Assembly: GCA_051453625.1 (NCBI GenBank)
Contig: JBOZIK010000001.1
Span: 279,691,675-279,755,674, forward strand
From: Welwitschia mirabilis
Taxonomy: Eukaryota; Gnetophyta; Gnetopsida; Welwitschiales
Direction of reading: 5' to 3'
DNA: 64,000 nt
The notes under the pieces were generated by a model that saw nothing but the letters and a program-made list of their open reading frames with translations, did no database searches and was not told the DNA's origin. A program made the position numbers and the translations under genes. Below are positions 48,991 through 62,072 of the stretch, one piece after another; positions within the stretch are counted from its first letter, which is position 1; each line of letters opens with the position of its first letter.

Positions 48991-50880
48991 AGTGAAAATA
49001 TACCTTCCTACATTTACCTATGCTTTAGGAAATAAATTTTCAATCCTTGAATGGAAACCAAAAAAAAAAAAAAAAAACTTCAAAACAATTATGTTACTAG
49101 AAAAGGACCTAAATGCCCGTTTATCACATAATACCTAAGATTGATGAAAATAGTTAATAATTTCTACATCTTATTTAGTATTTTAAAGATAGAACATATG
49201 CTAAGAAACTCTATAAAGACTATTTCTACTACTATTAGTAAACCACATATATACTCTTCATAAAGGCTCTAATTTTTAATATAATGATTAGTAGTAAGTC
49301 CCAAACATCATGAACATTAAACGTTATTTAAGATAATACCTAGTTTACTCATTAAAAAATTGCTTTTCATTAAGAGTTTTCTAATCTTTTATTTATCAAT
49401 TTTCTTTTGGATTTTGTTAAGCATCTAATTATAAAGCATGGTAGATCTTCCTAGAAATAATAATAAAGGCTATACATTAAAGATGCCTTCTATCTATAAA
49501 ATCTTTTATGGTTTATGTTGAAACCACTAATATGTAGTTGTATAGCTATACACTAAAGATTTTTTCAGGTTTATCTTTGAATCTAAGAATTACTAGTACT
49601 AATCTAATCTAAAAATTACTCTATTAACATTGTCTTCATTATTTTGTATAAAGAACAATAAGTCATCTAAAAAGTGCATCTTAATTTTAATGATAATGTG
49701 GATAATAATTTCCACTCATGAAAAGGCCTAGTTAGGTTAATAAAATAAGGAGGTAAGTATAGTGCATGATATATATTATCATATTATGTATAACATGGCT
49801 TAGTAAAATTGGAAGATTTTTTAACAAAGAACTTTCTATGTATTAAGAGCCTAACATTAAATCATTTCTTTGTAGAAATTGTCATCTCAAATGAGTTGGA
49901 AGTTGGAATCGTGCCATTGAAATTAAACCTAATGAAAGCTTAGTCAAAGCCTACTAATCTTAGTAGATTTTCAAGTAATGCATGACTATGGACGCAATGA
50001 AATTTGATTGTTTTGTGTGCATCACCAACCAATTGAAGGAAGTAAACTGAAAAAATGTAATAAAAAAATTAAACCATATTTTATTTTAGGACATTTTCTA
50101 ATTTTTTATCTTCGTTTTAATTTTAATTTTTCACTAAATACATTCTAGTTATTTTTAGATTTTATTTTCATATAAATTATAAATTAGTTGTGATCATGTA
50201 ATTATTTTTAGATTTTATTAGTAAACAAGTATAAATTAATTATAATGATGTGATCAAGAAGTTGCTAAAGTGATGTAATGTATTATTTCCTATGAATTAA
50301 ATGATAGATAGTATAGTACCACATAATGTTATTTTTTTCAAAAACATAAAAAAACATTATTTACTTTTATTCTTATTCTGTAGAGACAATATGAATTATC
50401 TAGTTAGCTTCATGTTCCCTAATTACATTACATAAGAAAAATGTAGAAATAATAAAAATAAAGGTTACTAAAGAGTATGCATATGTAATTGATCACTAGA
50501 TAAGAAAGAAAGAAAAAGTATTTACATCTATTATTGCATTCGGTTATTTAAAAATGCACTCTATCATATTGGAAAACTTAGATTTAAATCATAGAGTTTA
50601 AAGGTAATTAGGAATAATTTATCATTAAATTCAAACATATGCTTTACCATGTTAATAAAAGTAATATCTTAATTCTATTATATTACCCATTTAGCATACT
50701 TATAAGCAAAAACCAAATGATTGAGAATAAATCTTTTAGGAATAAATTCTAATTATTCCTCACAATAATATTAGAAATGAGTTTTTGTAATTTTTTTTAA
50801 GACACTTTATCACAATTTTATAAGAAACATGTAATAGAGTGATTAGGTGTTAATTACTAAGATATTAAAGATCTCCAAAT
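48991..50880 (-). mobile_element. L1-type LINE remnant, minus strand (LINE-D)
   Basis: Minus-strand motifs, spread over several frames: KKLQKLISNIIVRNN and IPKRFILNHLVFAYKYAKW near 50690-50820 (the LLP.IIS..QSAFVPGR..D region), KAYV and IIPNYL near 50590-50640 (the D.SKAYD..EW.F region), MHFLDDLLFFIQNNEDNVN near 49630-49690 (the FADD box), FLDSKINLKKS just after it, and KIQKKIDK..IRKLLMKSNF near 49380-49440. The catalytic boxes are about 0.9 kb apart, more than usual, so an insertion of about 0.5 kb around 50040-50560 is likely. A run of about 19 A on the plus strand at 49060-49078 lies inside the element and is unrelated to its orientation. Confidence 0.6.
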
Positions 50881-52204
50881 ATGATAAAAGCTTGATTGCT
50901 CCTCTACTAATGATAAGCCCTCATAAATGTAGCTTACTTCTTACTACATCTAGATTTTTATTATTATTTATAATTTTTAAAAGATATGCCCTAGCTGTTA
51001 AGATACAAGTAATAGTTTAAAATAGGTAAGGCATGGCATCCTGTTATAGTATAATTTACCTTAGTTATCATTCTCTCTTAGGGATTATATAGGTATTTCA
51101 TATCTCATAGGATTTATATAAAAGATCTATAGAGAAAAAGTTTTGGAAAGGGGATTAAAAAACTATATATTTTAGATTTCTCCTCATAGGAATTAAGAAT
51201 GACTTTTCATAAGATAATATACCAAATGAGTTTAATCCAAGTAAAAGATATTATACTATGTACATCTTAGATTTATAGATAAGAAATACATTATTCACTA
51301 TAGATTTCAAATGTTATGAGAATACAAGTGGTAGAAACATTACATTTTTATAATGAAATGTATGAAACACTAGAATAACATGGAAGGCATCATAAATTAA
51401 CTTACTAATCATCTAAAACCTACAAAAACATTAAAGGAATAGATTTAAAAATATATATGATAGAACATTTGAGATGAACTATTATGTAAGTAGTACTCAT
51501 GACTGTATCAATGATAGAAAGATAAAGAAAATTGAATCACAAATTAAATTACATTTACTAATGTCACAAATACTATAGAAAATACCAATTTAGCATAGAT
51601 CAAGTACAAGGTCTTGATAAGATATATGCCTCATCATCTATTCATTCTCTCATATCTATGAAGGAATAGGATAGGTTTAGAACATAATGATGAAATGTTT
51701 TCTTATCGTAGCCACAAAAGTTAATTCTAGAATGGAAGAGTTATGGTAGATGGATGTAAAATCTAGTGATAATTTAATATCAGATGATGAATAGAAAATG
51801 TTGGATTTAAATAGAAATATTTTACTCTTTAGGTAAGCTTTAGTTATATATATTTCCATAGGGTTATAGACTTTTATTAGTTTATTCCTGTCTTCAAAAA
51901 ATAGACAATGAGAAATCTCCTTCCGTTGTAAGATATTAGTATGTACTACTTACTATTTTTGGTTTGTAAGTCTAATCTATCAACTTATCATTTATTTATA
52001 TTTCCCTTTAATTTTAGAACCATTATCTCTTAAAACATTGACAGCACTAATACAAATTATTGTGCTAGCAATCCCTTTTACCTTATCAACTCCAATGAAT
52101 TTTAGGTAATTTAGGATAAGATATAAATAAAATATCATAAACTAATCCTTCTTAATAACATTTTCAAAAATTAATGGATAAAAGTGTTAAAATTAGGAGT
52201 TCTT
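50881..52204. other. no gene recognised
   Basis: AT-rich. The minus 60-codon frame at 51677-51859 has no known motif. By position it would be internal to the second LTR element described next, but no gag or pol motif was found. Confidence 0.35.
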
Positions 52205-52212
52205 TGATATCA
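52205..52212 (-). other. primer-binding-like site, tRNA-iMet type, decayed
   Basis: The minus strand reads TGATATCA and continues AAGAAC. The usual site is TGGTATCAGAGC. Differences are largely transitions. Confidence 0.45.
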
Positions 52213-52555
52213 TGTTAATATTTGTGTGATATTAATATTATAAGTTTGACATTGAAAATATCACTTGGAAGTAGCTTTATGCTATTGGAAAAACCATCTA
52301 TTGAGATGACCCTTTCTAGTTAAAAGTATTCCTTATGAAACATCCTAAGAAATTCTATATTGAAAAAATAAAAGGATAAATGATTATATAAAACTTCATG
52401 TTTTGATTACTGTATATCTTGTGAAAGTTTATGATATATGGGATATGTCCATTCATTACAAGAGCTTACAAAACTAATAAACATGAAACATATTTATGTT
52501 TTTAAAAACTATGCTAATCATTAACTTGTAGTATTTAATGCTTTATTTTCTAACA
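52213..52555 (-). mobile_element. LTR copy 2 of an LTR retrotransposon
   Basis: On the minus strand it runs from TGTTAGAAAATAAAG (52555 downward) to ATTAACA (52213). It is a divergent direct copy of 55898-56297: shared blocks include aatatca/attattt-caagtRgctt, ttggRaaaaccat, gttccttatgaaa, gatgattatataaaact-catgttt and aaacat-tttYtgttt. A primer-binding-like site follows it (52205-52212), so it behaves as a 5' LTR as well. Confidence 0.6.
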
Positions 52556-55500
52556 CTCTTTCTCAATATAGTAATCCTTATTTCAAGATGAACATAGTCT
52601 AACTTAATCTTTTCTTCATTTTTGTTTTAAGAATAGAAACTTTAAAGGAATCATCTATTAAGTCATTCTTATTAGAAAGCTTATTTCTTTAATTAAGTAT
52701 CTTCATCTTCTTTTAGAACAAACGTAAAAGAGAATTACCTTACTTTTGGTTTAATTTCATAAAACATGTTTCATTTTGTAACATGAAACTAATTTGTCTT
52801 CTAAGTATCATCTTTTTAAAACTTCCTTTGGAGTGTCTTTGTAGATGCATTTATTTATCACTTTGATGATTCCTCCATGTTCATTAACTTTTTATTGTTT
52901 TTAATAATGCTACTTTTATGGTTGATATCCTTTCATGTTTTGTTATGCTTCTTCATATAAATAACTTATTTCATCTCTTGATGTTATTTTCTTTTATTTC
53001 TTATAAGACATATTTTTATCTCATATACACATATTCTTTTAACTAGATTATTAACATCAGGCAGAATCTAGTGTAGATATCAAGTGCATTATTCAAAAAA
53101 AAAAAATGCTAAATTCAAGCTTAAAGTTAATTAAATTTCTTTTACTAATTTTTAGCTTTTTCTTTTAATGAAATAGGTTTTATTAATAAAACTTATTTCT
53201 TGGAAATTGGTTTTAGTATTACTTTTTAAGGCCTTCTCTTAAGCCAATTATTCATCCAATTTATAACTTCTCAAATTAATTTTTATTCTCAATTCTAAAA
53301 TTATAGAAAACCTACTCTTGAATTCTTACATTTAAAATAAAGTAGTCTTCTTCTAAATAGAATAATTTTTTTTATATTAAAATAATTATTTGGGGATGAA
53401 ACACTTTTAGACAAAACAATTTTCTTCATAAAAAATAATTTTTTTCATCTTCATTAATTTTTGCTTCATCTTCATTAATTTTTGTCTCATCTTTCTCTTG
53501 ATGTTGCTTTAGGTTCAATAATATATGCTTAAGGAAAATAATCTTAAACCAATTCATTTTTATGAGGATGAGTTTATTCAAGAATGAAGACTTATAGAAT
53601 TAGAATGCTTTTATTCCATTTTATCTTTTTTAATATCATTCTTATATGAAAATCTTTAATTTCAAAAAGAAATTACTATTTGTTAATTTTACAGTGTTTT
53701 TTCCTTTATATTTTTATGCACAGACATGTTTCATGTACATCTCTTATGTATATTATTTATTTTATATTATTATGCATTTCTTTATAAATATTTGCACTTG
53801 ATAACCCTTTGGATTCGCTTTAGTTTTAGTACTTTACCTTAAAATACTCTTTAACCTTTTATTTTTAAGTTCTCTTTCATTAATTGTTTTTGGTCTGACG
53901 TTTATGAACTAGTTTCATAAGTATTTTATTTCATGAAACTTGTTATGTATTATCTTAGTTTTAATAATGTTTTTATTTTCCCTAAGATACTTTAATTATT
54001 AGCCTATTTTGGATTTTTATAATAAGTAGTTCTTCATGCTTAGTCATAAAGAAAAGTATGACATATACCTTTATTTTAGCCTTTGGAAATAACACTATGG
54101 TGATTAATTAACTTTGTTTTATTAAATAGGAATAACATTGTGTTTACTATGTTATTAACTTTCTAGTTTCATACCTTTATTTCTAGGCTTTTTAATAGAT
54201 GCTTTTAAAGCATTTTTGACATGCCTATTTCATAGATTCTATCTATGTTAATTTGAGAGATTTATCATTTCATGATATAGGATTGTAGTTATTTGACTAT
54301 GAAATGAAGTTCATTCTTATTTTTTGGTTCTCTATGATATTTTGATGTTTTGTATATGAACATTTTTTATTCTTATTAATCTTTATCTTAATTCTGTTAG
54401 TATTTTCCATTAGTTGTGTCAATTGGGATGCATCAAGCTTTCATGAATTCATCTTTCACTTTTAACAAAATACTAATCACAAAACACAATAAAAACTGAC
54501 TTCTTCCTATATTAGCTATTTCACTTCTATAGCTATTAAAACTTTAACATTGGATAAGTTTAATTTAAAAAAAAAAAATTCTTGCCTTTGATGAAAAAAA
54601 TTGTTTTATTTTATACCACTTTATGGTAATCCTTAATAAGATTTAATTCAAAAAGGATACAAGATAATTTTAGGGGTTCAAAAGTGTTATATCATAATAT
54701 CTTTTTTCTATTTTGAATTGAGTTATGACTTCATTTCGTTTTACCTTGGTTTTAAAAATATCTTGAGTTTTCTATTATTAATCTTTTTTTAATTTTAACT
54801 CTTAAACTTTATTTTGTTATTTTGTGAAAAGGACTAGTCACTTTATTTAGCAAACTTATCATAACATATAATCTTCACATGAATCCTTATCTTATTTTAT
54901 CACATTTCATCATCTAGATCCTTATCTTAGTCTATCACATTTCATTATTTTATTATGAATGGGATAAATTTTTGTAAACAAAAATGAGGTTTGGATGGAA
55001 CCACTATTTTATGGATAAAATAGGTTTTTCATGATAAAGCATATTCTTGTTGAAGTCATTTCATGTTGTGACTCTATAAAATTAATTTGTTTTGGGTTGT
55101 AAGTTCATTTAAACTTTTAGTTTAACTTATTTATTTCATTTTTTATTTATAAACTTTTGAAACTTTTTCTATAATACAAAAATTTTGTATTCACTCTCAC
55201 TTTATTTTATCATACACCTTAAATAAATCTTATTTGATAAATTTTTTTTATTTTGGCTTATAGTTTTTAAGATCATATTTTCACACTTGTTTTAATTTTA
55301 TCTTTAATTTTATCTAATTTTCACATGAATTTTATTTATTGATAAATTATTTTAAATCACTGAGTTTTCATACTTCTCATTTGTAGCTTCATATGATGAA
55401 CCTAGTTCTAAAAATCTAGATGAAATATAGTGCTATTTGGATTCTAATGATATTAAATTAAACTATTATATTAAATTCAAATTTTGATTTCATGATAACT

Positions 55501-55889
55501 ACAACTTTGACTTTCTAATTTTTCTATTTTTTTAAAAATCTCATTTTGAAATTTTTATAGTAGAAAACTTTAAACCTCTACTTATTTGTTATTATGAAAT
55601 CAATTTTAAGATTTCTAAACTTTTTATTTCTATGCTTTGGAAGTTCTTATCCTTCTATAGTATTTGAAACTATAACTTTATTTTAGGATTTTTCATCTTA
55701 ATTTATTTGATGACGAAATGTTATGTTGTAATAAAAGACTATTTTAGAAATTCTAGATTTATATTTCCATGAACCAAATGGTCTTTATTTCATGATGACA
55801 CCTAAAGTTTTATAAATTTTTAATCATCATCGTTAAACCTAAAATATCTAGGTTTATCTTTAACATCCTCAAATTATAATCTCTGATTG
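52556..55889 (-). mobile_element. internal region between the two LTRs, coding content not recognised
   Basis: About 3.3 kb, strongly A-rich on the minus strand as copia-like internals often are, but no protease, integrase, polymerase or RNase H motif was found. A short 21-bp repeat lies at 53444-53505 (ttcatcttcattaattttt units). With no pol motif the superfamily cannot be named. Confidence 0.4.
53444..53505. repeat. 21-bp short tandem repeat
   Basis: Two full units of cttcattaatttttgcttcat-type sequence and a partial third. Confidence 0.7.
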
Positions 55890-55897
55890 TGATACCA
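55890..55897 (-). other. primer-binding site, tRNA-iMet type
   Basis: The minus strand reads TGGTATCA, directly after the LTR end TTTCAACA. This is the first eight bases of the initiator-methionine primer site common to plant copia and many Ty3 elements. Confidence 0.6.
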
Positions 55898-56297
55898 TGT
55901 TGAAATTTGAAGTAGGAATGATCTAATGGTAAAAATTAAAACATTTATAATGGTAAAAATTAAAAATGTTATAATGATAAGATTAAAATCATAAACTTAA
56001 CATTAAAAATATTATTTACAAGTGGCTTCATGTAGCTTGGGAAAACCATATGTCCAAAGGACACTTTCGACATGAAAGTGTTCCTTATGAAATGCCTTAA
56101 TAAATGATATCTCAAATAACTAAGATGATGAATGATTATATATAACTTTATGTTTCATTATTTATAGTGAAAGGTTAGGACATGTGAAACATATCACTTT
56201 AATATACTAGTTCATGAAACTAACATAAAACATTTTTGTGTTTCATCTAATTACAAGGATTTTTAGCTTGCACTAATTAATCCTTTGTTTTATAACA
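55898..56297 (-). mobile_element. LTR copy 1 (5' LTR) of an LTR retrotransposon
   Basis: A 400-bp block running on the minus strand from TGTTATAAAAC (56297 downward) to TTTCAACA (55898), with terminal TG...CA and a primer-binding site next to it. No polypurine tract lies upstream, as expected for a 5' LTR. It is homologous to 52213-52555. Confidence 0.65.
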
Positions 56298-58400
56298 CAA
56301 ATAGATTAACAATATTTTAATAATAAAAATGACATTTGTGAACTTAAAGATATATTAATTTACTAATTTTTAGCAATAAAATATGTTAAATTCCATGTTT
56401 AAACACATCCCCCAACTAGCCATTTGTTAATCCTTTAGAAATATTAAGCAATGTAGAGTTAGAAAGGCTATTTAAAAAATTTTAAGCTACCATATTTATA
56501 ATTGAAATTAAGTGGATTAAGAAGCTTGCAAACATTGACCAATAGTCAAATGCATTTCATATATTAGGAAAATTAATCTTGAATCATGAAAATATATAGT
56601 AAACACACATTTATATCTTTAAAAGTCCCTTACGTTTACAATGCATTAATATCAAAAACTTGTAAGTAAATTTGTGATTTTACACATACGTTAATTAATT
56701 TTGAGTAACATTAGAAAAATTAGACTAATTTTCATAATGTCAACTTATCTATACATTGTTCGTAATATTAAATTAAGTTAGAGAATTAGAAAATTTCATG
56801 AAACTCTATTTCATAATGAAAAACCACATATTTGATATGACTTTTCATGAAAAATGTTACATATATGAAGTGAAATAAATATCATAGATAGAAGAAAGTG
56901 AGATAATAGAAAAAATTATATGTTAGATAAAATAAGACATCTTAAGAGTAGACATCCTATGCTTTCTAGAGGTAAGGCTACTTTGAATCTTATCAAATAT
57001 ATGCATTACTTTCTTATGATTTCTTCTCATCCTTTTCTAAAGTATTTAGGCCTAATTCTTCTTCCTCCTAATTAATATTTTAATGAATTCTCTTTTCTCT
57101 TGGTAAAAAATAGGAGTCAGCATCCTTAATCTTTGTTAAGCTGAATGTGGTGGTGGTATTTTTTCTTCCTCCTCTATTTCTTCTTCTTTTTTTTCATTCC
57201 TTGATGTTCCATTTCTCCTCTTAGAACCCCATTTGGAAGGTCATGCCTCTTTACTCTTAAGAGTTTCCTATTTATAATGTGTTCTATAGCTTTTTCATTC
57301 CATTTCTTGACATGAATAGATTCACTATCATTAAAATAGTGAATTAGGTTATTTACAATTATGGAAAGAGAAAGATTCTTAGTGTTCCCCCATGCTTCCT
57401 TGATTACATAAAAGAGAAACTTACAAATGTTGGATCTCTTCCTCTTTCATATAATTGTATGATGAAAGTAAGAGCTAGGGGAGGAGAATAAGCATCTAAA
57501 ACATGTACTGAAGGATAAGAATTTCTAATGATAAAACTAAATAAGGCTAATTAATTCTTGAACAAAAACTTATAAGGAAGTGCACCTTTACTGTTAGGGC
57601 ATATTACACAATAAGTTTTTCATGTGATAATGTGAAATATTTTTCTAATATGAAGGGATTGAGATCAGGATTAGGAAAGTCTAAATCTAATAATAAAAGA
57701 ACAAGTCTAAAAATATTAAATTTATAACCTTAGTATAGATAACCTAGAGATCTCTCTCTTCCTCATGTTATTGTTTTTTTTCTTTACCTTCATGTAGTAG
57801 GAACGTGCTAGAGTAAAACTTCTACACTTTCCTTGAGAAATAGATCTTTTAATGTTTTTGTAAAAGATGGTCTTATTATTTTTACTTTATATTTTTTTAC
57901 ATATACATCTATAAGCTATTATACAAACTATATAAATGACACTTTAAAATAAACTCTTTAGATCTACCAAACATGATGACTTTAGCTGATGGTGTTTTAT
58001 GCAAAATAGTTGATAGTGCTAGTAATTCTAATAATGGTGTCAAGTGAATAAAGAAGCCAAGGTTCAGCATAGCCTAGTTGGGTCCATAATTGTAAGCATT
58101 TGAGTTTGGAATAGGCATATTTGATGCATAGTAAGGGTGTGGACTCTATTTTTATAGATGAAAGAATGAATCTTAACTTTGATCAAATTTTAAAAATGAA
58201 GGGTAAGATTTGTAGGAATATGAATCAAGTTTAAATTTGAATTTGTATTTCTTAGTATATTACTTTTAACAAGACTTGATATTAAATTAAAAATTGGAAT
58301 TTTAAAAGGTAAATTTGAATTTGAAAAAATGAGTGAAAATCCTAGGTTTGAAATAATGTGAAATGTTAATGTTACCATCCCTTTAGCTCATTGACTATCA
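56298..58400. other. decayed repeat region, no gene recognised
   Basis: The block near 56405-56450 (cacatcccccaactagcc) resembles 5225-5275 in the Athila/Tat-like region, suggesting related internal sequence on the minus strand. Between 57100 and 57500 the minus strand has a partly open stretch with RGRDPTFVSFLL, which I cannot assign. The 62-codon frame at 58190-58378 is low complexity. Confidence 0.3.
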
Positions 58401-60087
58401 TCAATTGTTAATTACCTATATAATTTCAAGGCTACTAACCATATTTAATGATATTCCATACCTAATGTAATGTATTCAATCTAAATCATTAGAACATGTC
58501 ACTCATGCTAACTGGTTTATTTCATAGGTAAGAGGTTTATTCTAACTAATTTAATAAGTAATACATTCAATCTTCAAGAATAACATTAAATCAATGAAAC
58601 TCTCTCTCAACAAGTAAAATTGTAAGAAAATAAAGCACTTTCTTGCATGAAGCTGAAACATAATACTAAAGTTCACAGTTTCTTCAACAATTACATATGA
58701 TAAATATACAAACTAGAACTAAAGATTAACATCTTCACAAATAACTACATAATAACTGAAGTGGACATGTAGTAGATACCTAGACAATGATCACTAGTTC
58801 TTGCTTACCTCCTTGTTTTCATTTATTCCTATACAAGCACAAGTGATGTGAGAATTGCATTCTACTATAGTTCCTTGCATGTTCCACGACAAGGAACAAG
58901 TTTGGAAGAAAGGTTTCTAGGTTGAGATAAGGGTTACATAACACGAAAACATGACCAAGACCTTCCATTAATTACATTATCTTCTTTATAGTTATCCATA
59001 TCAAATCAAGTAATCCAAATGCACCCTACCAGGAAGGGGGTAAAATCATATAGGTGTGCACATATCTCCCCTTTTTACCTTGGCAGTTTAGTCCCATAGC
59101 CTTAAGACTCCCAATAAAAAGTTACACTCCTAAAGTCCGTATAAGTGGTTACCCTAGCTAGTATTATAATTTGTAATTTAATTTCACATAGGTAAATGGT
59201 CAATCAAGATGCTTAAGTGTAAGACTCACAAAAGGACTAGTTAAGGAAGACTCATGGTAAGAGGTAATGATAAGATTCATAAGGTTTCCATAAGGTGTTC
59301 ATGAAACTTGGATTCACAAAACTCCTAGTTGACTGATATAGGATTTACTAAAAAAATGCAAGTTTACATGAATATTAAAACTTACACACACAGAGCATAT
59401 AAGGCATATTACATCATTAAAGTTACACAATGTAAGAATAAAGAAATTCAATAATATGGCATGCAAGAATTTAAAAGAGGATTATGGACCACCCCTGCTC
59501 TTATCAAAATCCAGAGTACTCCTATCTGACTTAGGTTCAACATGATCAAATTGCACAATATAACTCTACTAATAAGGGATTTAGGTATTTATAAACAAGT
59601 ACTAATAGTATAACTGACTGTAGGGTTTAGGTTTTCTACAAGAAGTTTAGGATTCCTTAACCCTTCTTTTTCATGTTTGGCCACTGAGGTAAACAATAAC
59701 ATAATAATATCTACTAATTTAATTAAATTGCATGAAATAAAATAACATGAGCATTTACTTTAAATTACATATCATAACTTCTGCATAAACAAACATAACT
59801 AAAAAAACACATAAATATCAAACTGTAGATAAATTCCAAAATAACTAAAAATATCCAAAGTCAGACTACATCAATTAAATAATCATGCATAAACAATAGT
59901 AAAGTCCAAGATTAACTACACCTTAAAGAAAGAAATAATAACTCCAAGTGATAGTAAAGAAATTTCATGCAATTATTTCTAGTTTAATCATCATTAGACC
60001 AAAGTTATTTGTTAACTTCTAAGATCCATTTCTTTATCTAAATGATTAAGATGATTTTCTAACCTTGGCAAAGCTCTAGATGTGACA
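58401..60087 (-). mobile_element. 3' LTR and flank of the Ty3 chromovirus (lower end not found)
   Basis: On the minus strand the LTR starts TGTCACATC at 60087, immediately after the polypurine tract. It must run toward lower coordinates, but no terminal CA with a matching inverted GTGACA and no second LTR were found, so the lower limit is a guess. Confidence 0.4.
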
Positions 60088-60088
60088 A

Positions 60089-60102
60089 ATCTCTTCCCCT
60101 TA
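60089..60102 (-). other. polypurine tract of the Ty3 chromovirus
   Basis: The minus strand reads taaggggaagagat, overlapping the stop codon of the polyprotein and directly preceding the LTR start TGTCACA. Confidence 0.65.
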
Positions 60103-60800
60103 AAAGGTTTTCTCTTGGTTGGGTTTCCACCGTAAAATGTTGTTCTCTAACTTCCAAGTTGCCTTATCTTCTATTTGACCTGACCACTTAATCTTGTACA
60201 ACTTAACTATTTTTCCTTGGAGAACCATCTTCTTTTGATTAAGTAGTTTCACTAGTTCAGCCTTTATAGAGCAGTCAGGAAGAATAGTAATGTCCTGATC
60301 TAGGATAATCTTTAATCCATCATAAACACACTTCCTCGATAATGATACATTAAAGGCATTATGTAGCATAGACAATTGTGATGTTAGTGCTATCTCATAT
60401 GCCATAGGTCCAATTCTTTTGATCACCTAGTAAGTTCCTATAAACCTTGAGATTAACTTTTCCTTCTTACCAAACCTTAACACTCCCTTAAAGGGGTAAC
60501 ACTTGAGAAATACATAATCACCTTCCTAAAATTCTAATTGCATTCTATGCTAATTTGCATACTTTGCTTGTTGAAAGGAACTTGCAGTAATCTTTTATCT
60601 ACTGCATCAAACTAAGAAACTGGAGTCCTACACCCTCTTCCATATAAGGCCTTGAACGGTACACATCTAATTGATTCCTTGTAGCTATTATTATATGTAA
60701 ATTCTACTAAAGTTAAATTCTCTATCCATGATCCACCAAAATCTAGGATAACCATCCTTAATAAATCCTCTACAAACTAATATTCCTTAGCTATCTTCTG
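60100..60800 (-). pseudogene. Ty3 chromovirus polyprotein 3' end: integrase C-terminus plus chromodomain
   Basis: On the minus strand, from about 60760 downward: LTLVEFTYNNSYKESI and PFKALYGRGCRTPVS (end of the integrase core), EGDYVFLK then FGKKEKLISRFIGTY (GPY/F-type segment), then the open 108-codon frame 60100-60426 with IGPMAYEIAL, LHNAFNVSLSRK and a chromodomain-like end (GKIVKLYKIKWSGQ then EDKATWK). The chromodomain of such elements directs integration to particular chromatin. Stops upstream of 60426 show that the copy is dead. Protease and polymerase regions are absent; L1 sequence (LINE-E) follows at about 60.85 kb, so the element is truncated. Confidence 0.85.
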
Positions 60801-61003
60801 TTAGGCCGAGGATGAAGACGACAACCCTGAATGACCTAGGGATGAAGTTGTCCTTCTTTTTCTAGGGATATTTTAAGTAGCAGTTTTCTATGGAATAGGA
60901 TTCCTTTCAAAAGAGGTTCTTCTTATAAAGGTTCTCGTAGGGACAGTCTAGTAAGGACAATGACAAGGTGATGGGGAGGGGCTTTTCTTACCCTAGCTTC
61001 TTT

Positions 61004-61080
61004 TGCTGCTCTCCAAAGAACCAAAATTAGTCCTAAGTACCTTTAGAAATCCTTCCATTTAAGAACTTAGATGAAAAAAT
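61004..61080 (+). repeat. 77-bp sequence identical to 61415-61491 (gap flank)
   Basis: Identical base for base to the first 77 bases after the 334-N gap. Equal length to the pair at the next gap suggests an assembler word overlap, not biology. Confidence 0.9.
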
Positions 61081-61414
61081 NNNNNNNNNNNNNNNNNNNN
61101 NNNNNNNNNNNNNNNNNNNNNNNNNNNNNNNNNNNNNNNNNNNNNNNNNNNNNNNNNNNNNNNNNNNNNNNNNNNNNNNNNNNNNNNNNNNNNNNNNNNN
61201 NNNNNNNNNNNNNNNNNNNNNNNNNNNNNNNNNNNNNNNNNNNNNNNNNNNNNNNNNNNNNNNNNNNNNNNNNNNNNNNNNNNNNNNNNNNNNNNNNNNN
61301 NNNNNNNNNNNNNNNNNNNNNNNNNNNNNNNNNNNNNNNNNNNNNNNNNNNNNNNNNNNNNNNNNNNNNNNNNNNNNNNNNNNNNNNNNNNNNNNNNNNN
61401 NNNNNNNNNNNNNN
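61081..61414. other. assembly gap (334 N), probably spurious
   Basis: Flanked by identical 77-bp sequences. Merging them would close the gap. Confidence 0.9.
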
Positions 61415-61491
61415 TGCTGCTCTCCAAAGAACCAAAATTAGTCCTAAGTACCTTTAGAAATCCTTCCATTTAAGAACTTAGATGAAAAAAT
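61415..61491 (+). repeat. 77-bp sequence identical to 61004-61080
   Basis: Right flank of the 334-N gap. Confidence 0.9.
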
Positions 61492-61995
61492 GATATATTC
61501 ACCTAATGTCCCAAGTCAAGATCTTTAAGAAAAGAAAAATAAATACCTAAAAACTTGGAGTAATTCTCTAAATGAATGAAGTAATAGTCTATGAGTCCTA
61601 CACCTAGTCCCCAAGGGGGAGGTAGCACCTTCCTGCTAATGTGCCCATTGAATAGCTTAGGAACCTTACTAGGGAAGAAGTAAAGAGCTTTACATTACCC
61701 TCTACTTTCTAATGGAATCCTTTTGCCTTTTGCAGGAATATTTAGTAGCCTAGAGAGGGAATCTTTAAAGATTTCTATTAGAGCTTTTTAGAACGAGTTG
61801 TGTCCTCCTCTCCACCATCTATAGAAGGGGTCGATATTAACCCCCTAGTCTCTTCTAAGCTTATGCAAAAGGGGTTCTCATTCCACCTCTTGTATTTTCT
61901 TCCATAAAGAAGGGCATCCTTCGAAAATGCCTAGATCACAAGGCTCAATTATTAGAGTGACTCCCATTACAAATTTGATTTGGAAGTAAAGGTGA

Positions 61996-62072
61996 ATAAT
62001 CCTCCTTATTGTATTTATAGGAAAGGGTAGGGGGGCATTATTGAAAATCAGATTGTTTCTGATTTGCCAAAT
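61996..62072 (+). repeat. 77-bp sequence identical to 63022-63098 (gap flank)
   Basis: Identical base for base to the first 77 bases after the 949-N gap. Collapsing the two copies leaves the LINE-E reading frame continuous. Confidence 0.9.

Noticed and set aside
49060-49078. Run of about 19 A as a retroposon tail
   Set aside because: No target-site duplication was found next to it, and it lies inside minus-strand LINE-D, where a plus-strand poly(A) is not that element's tail.
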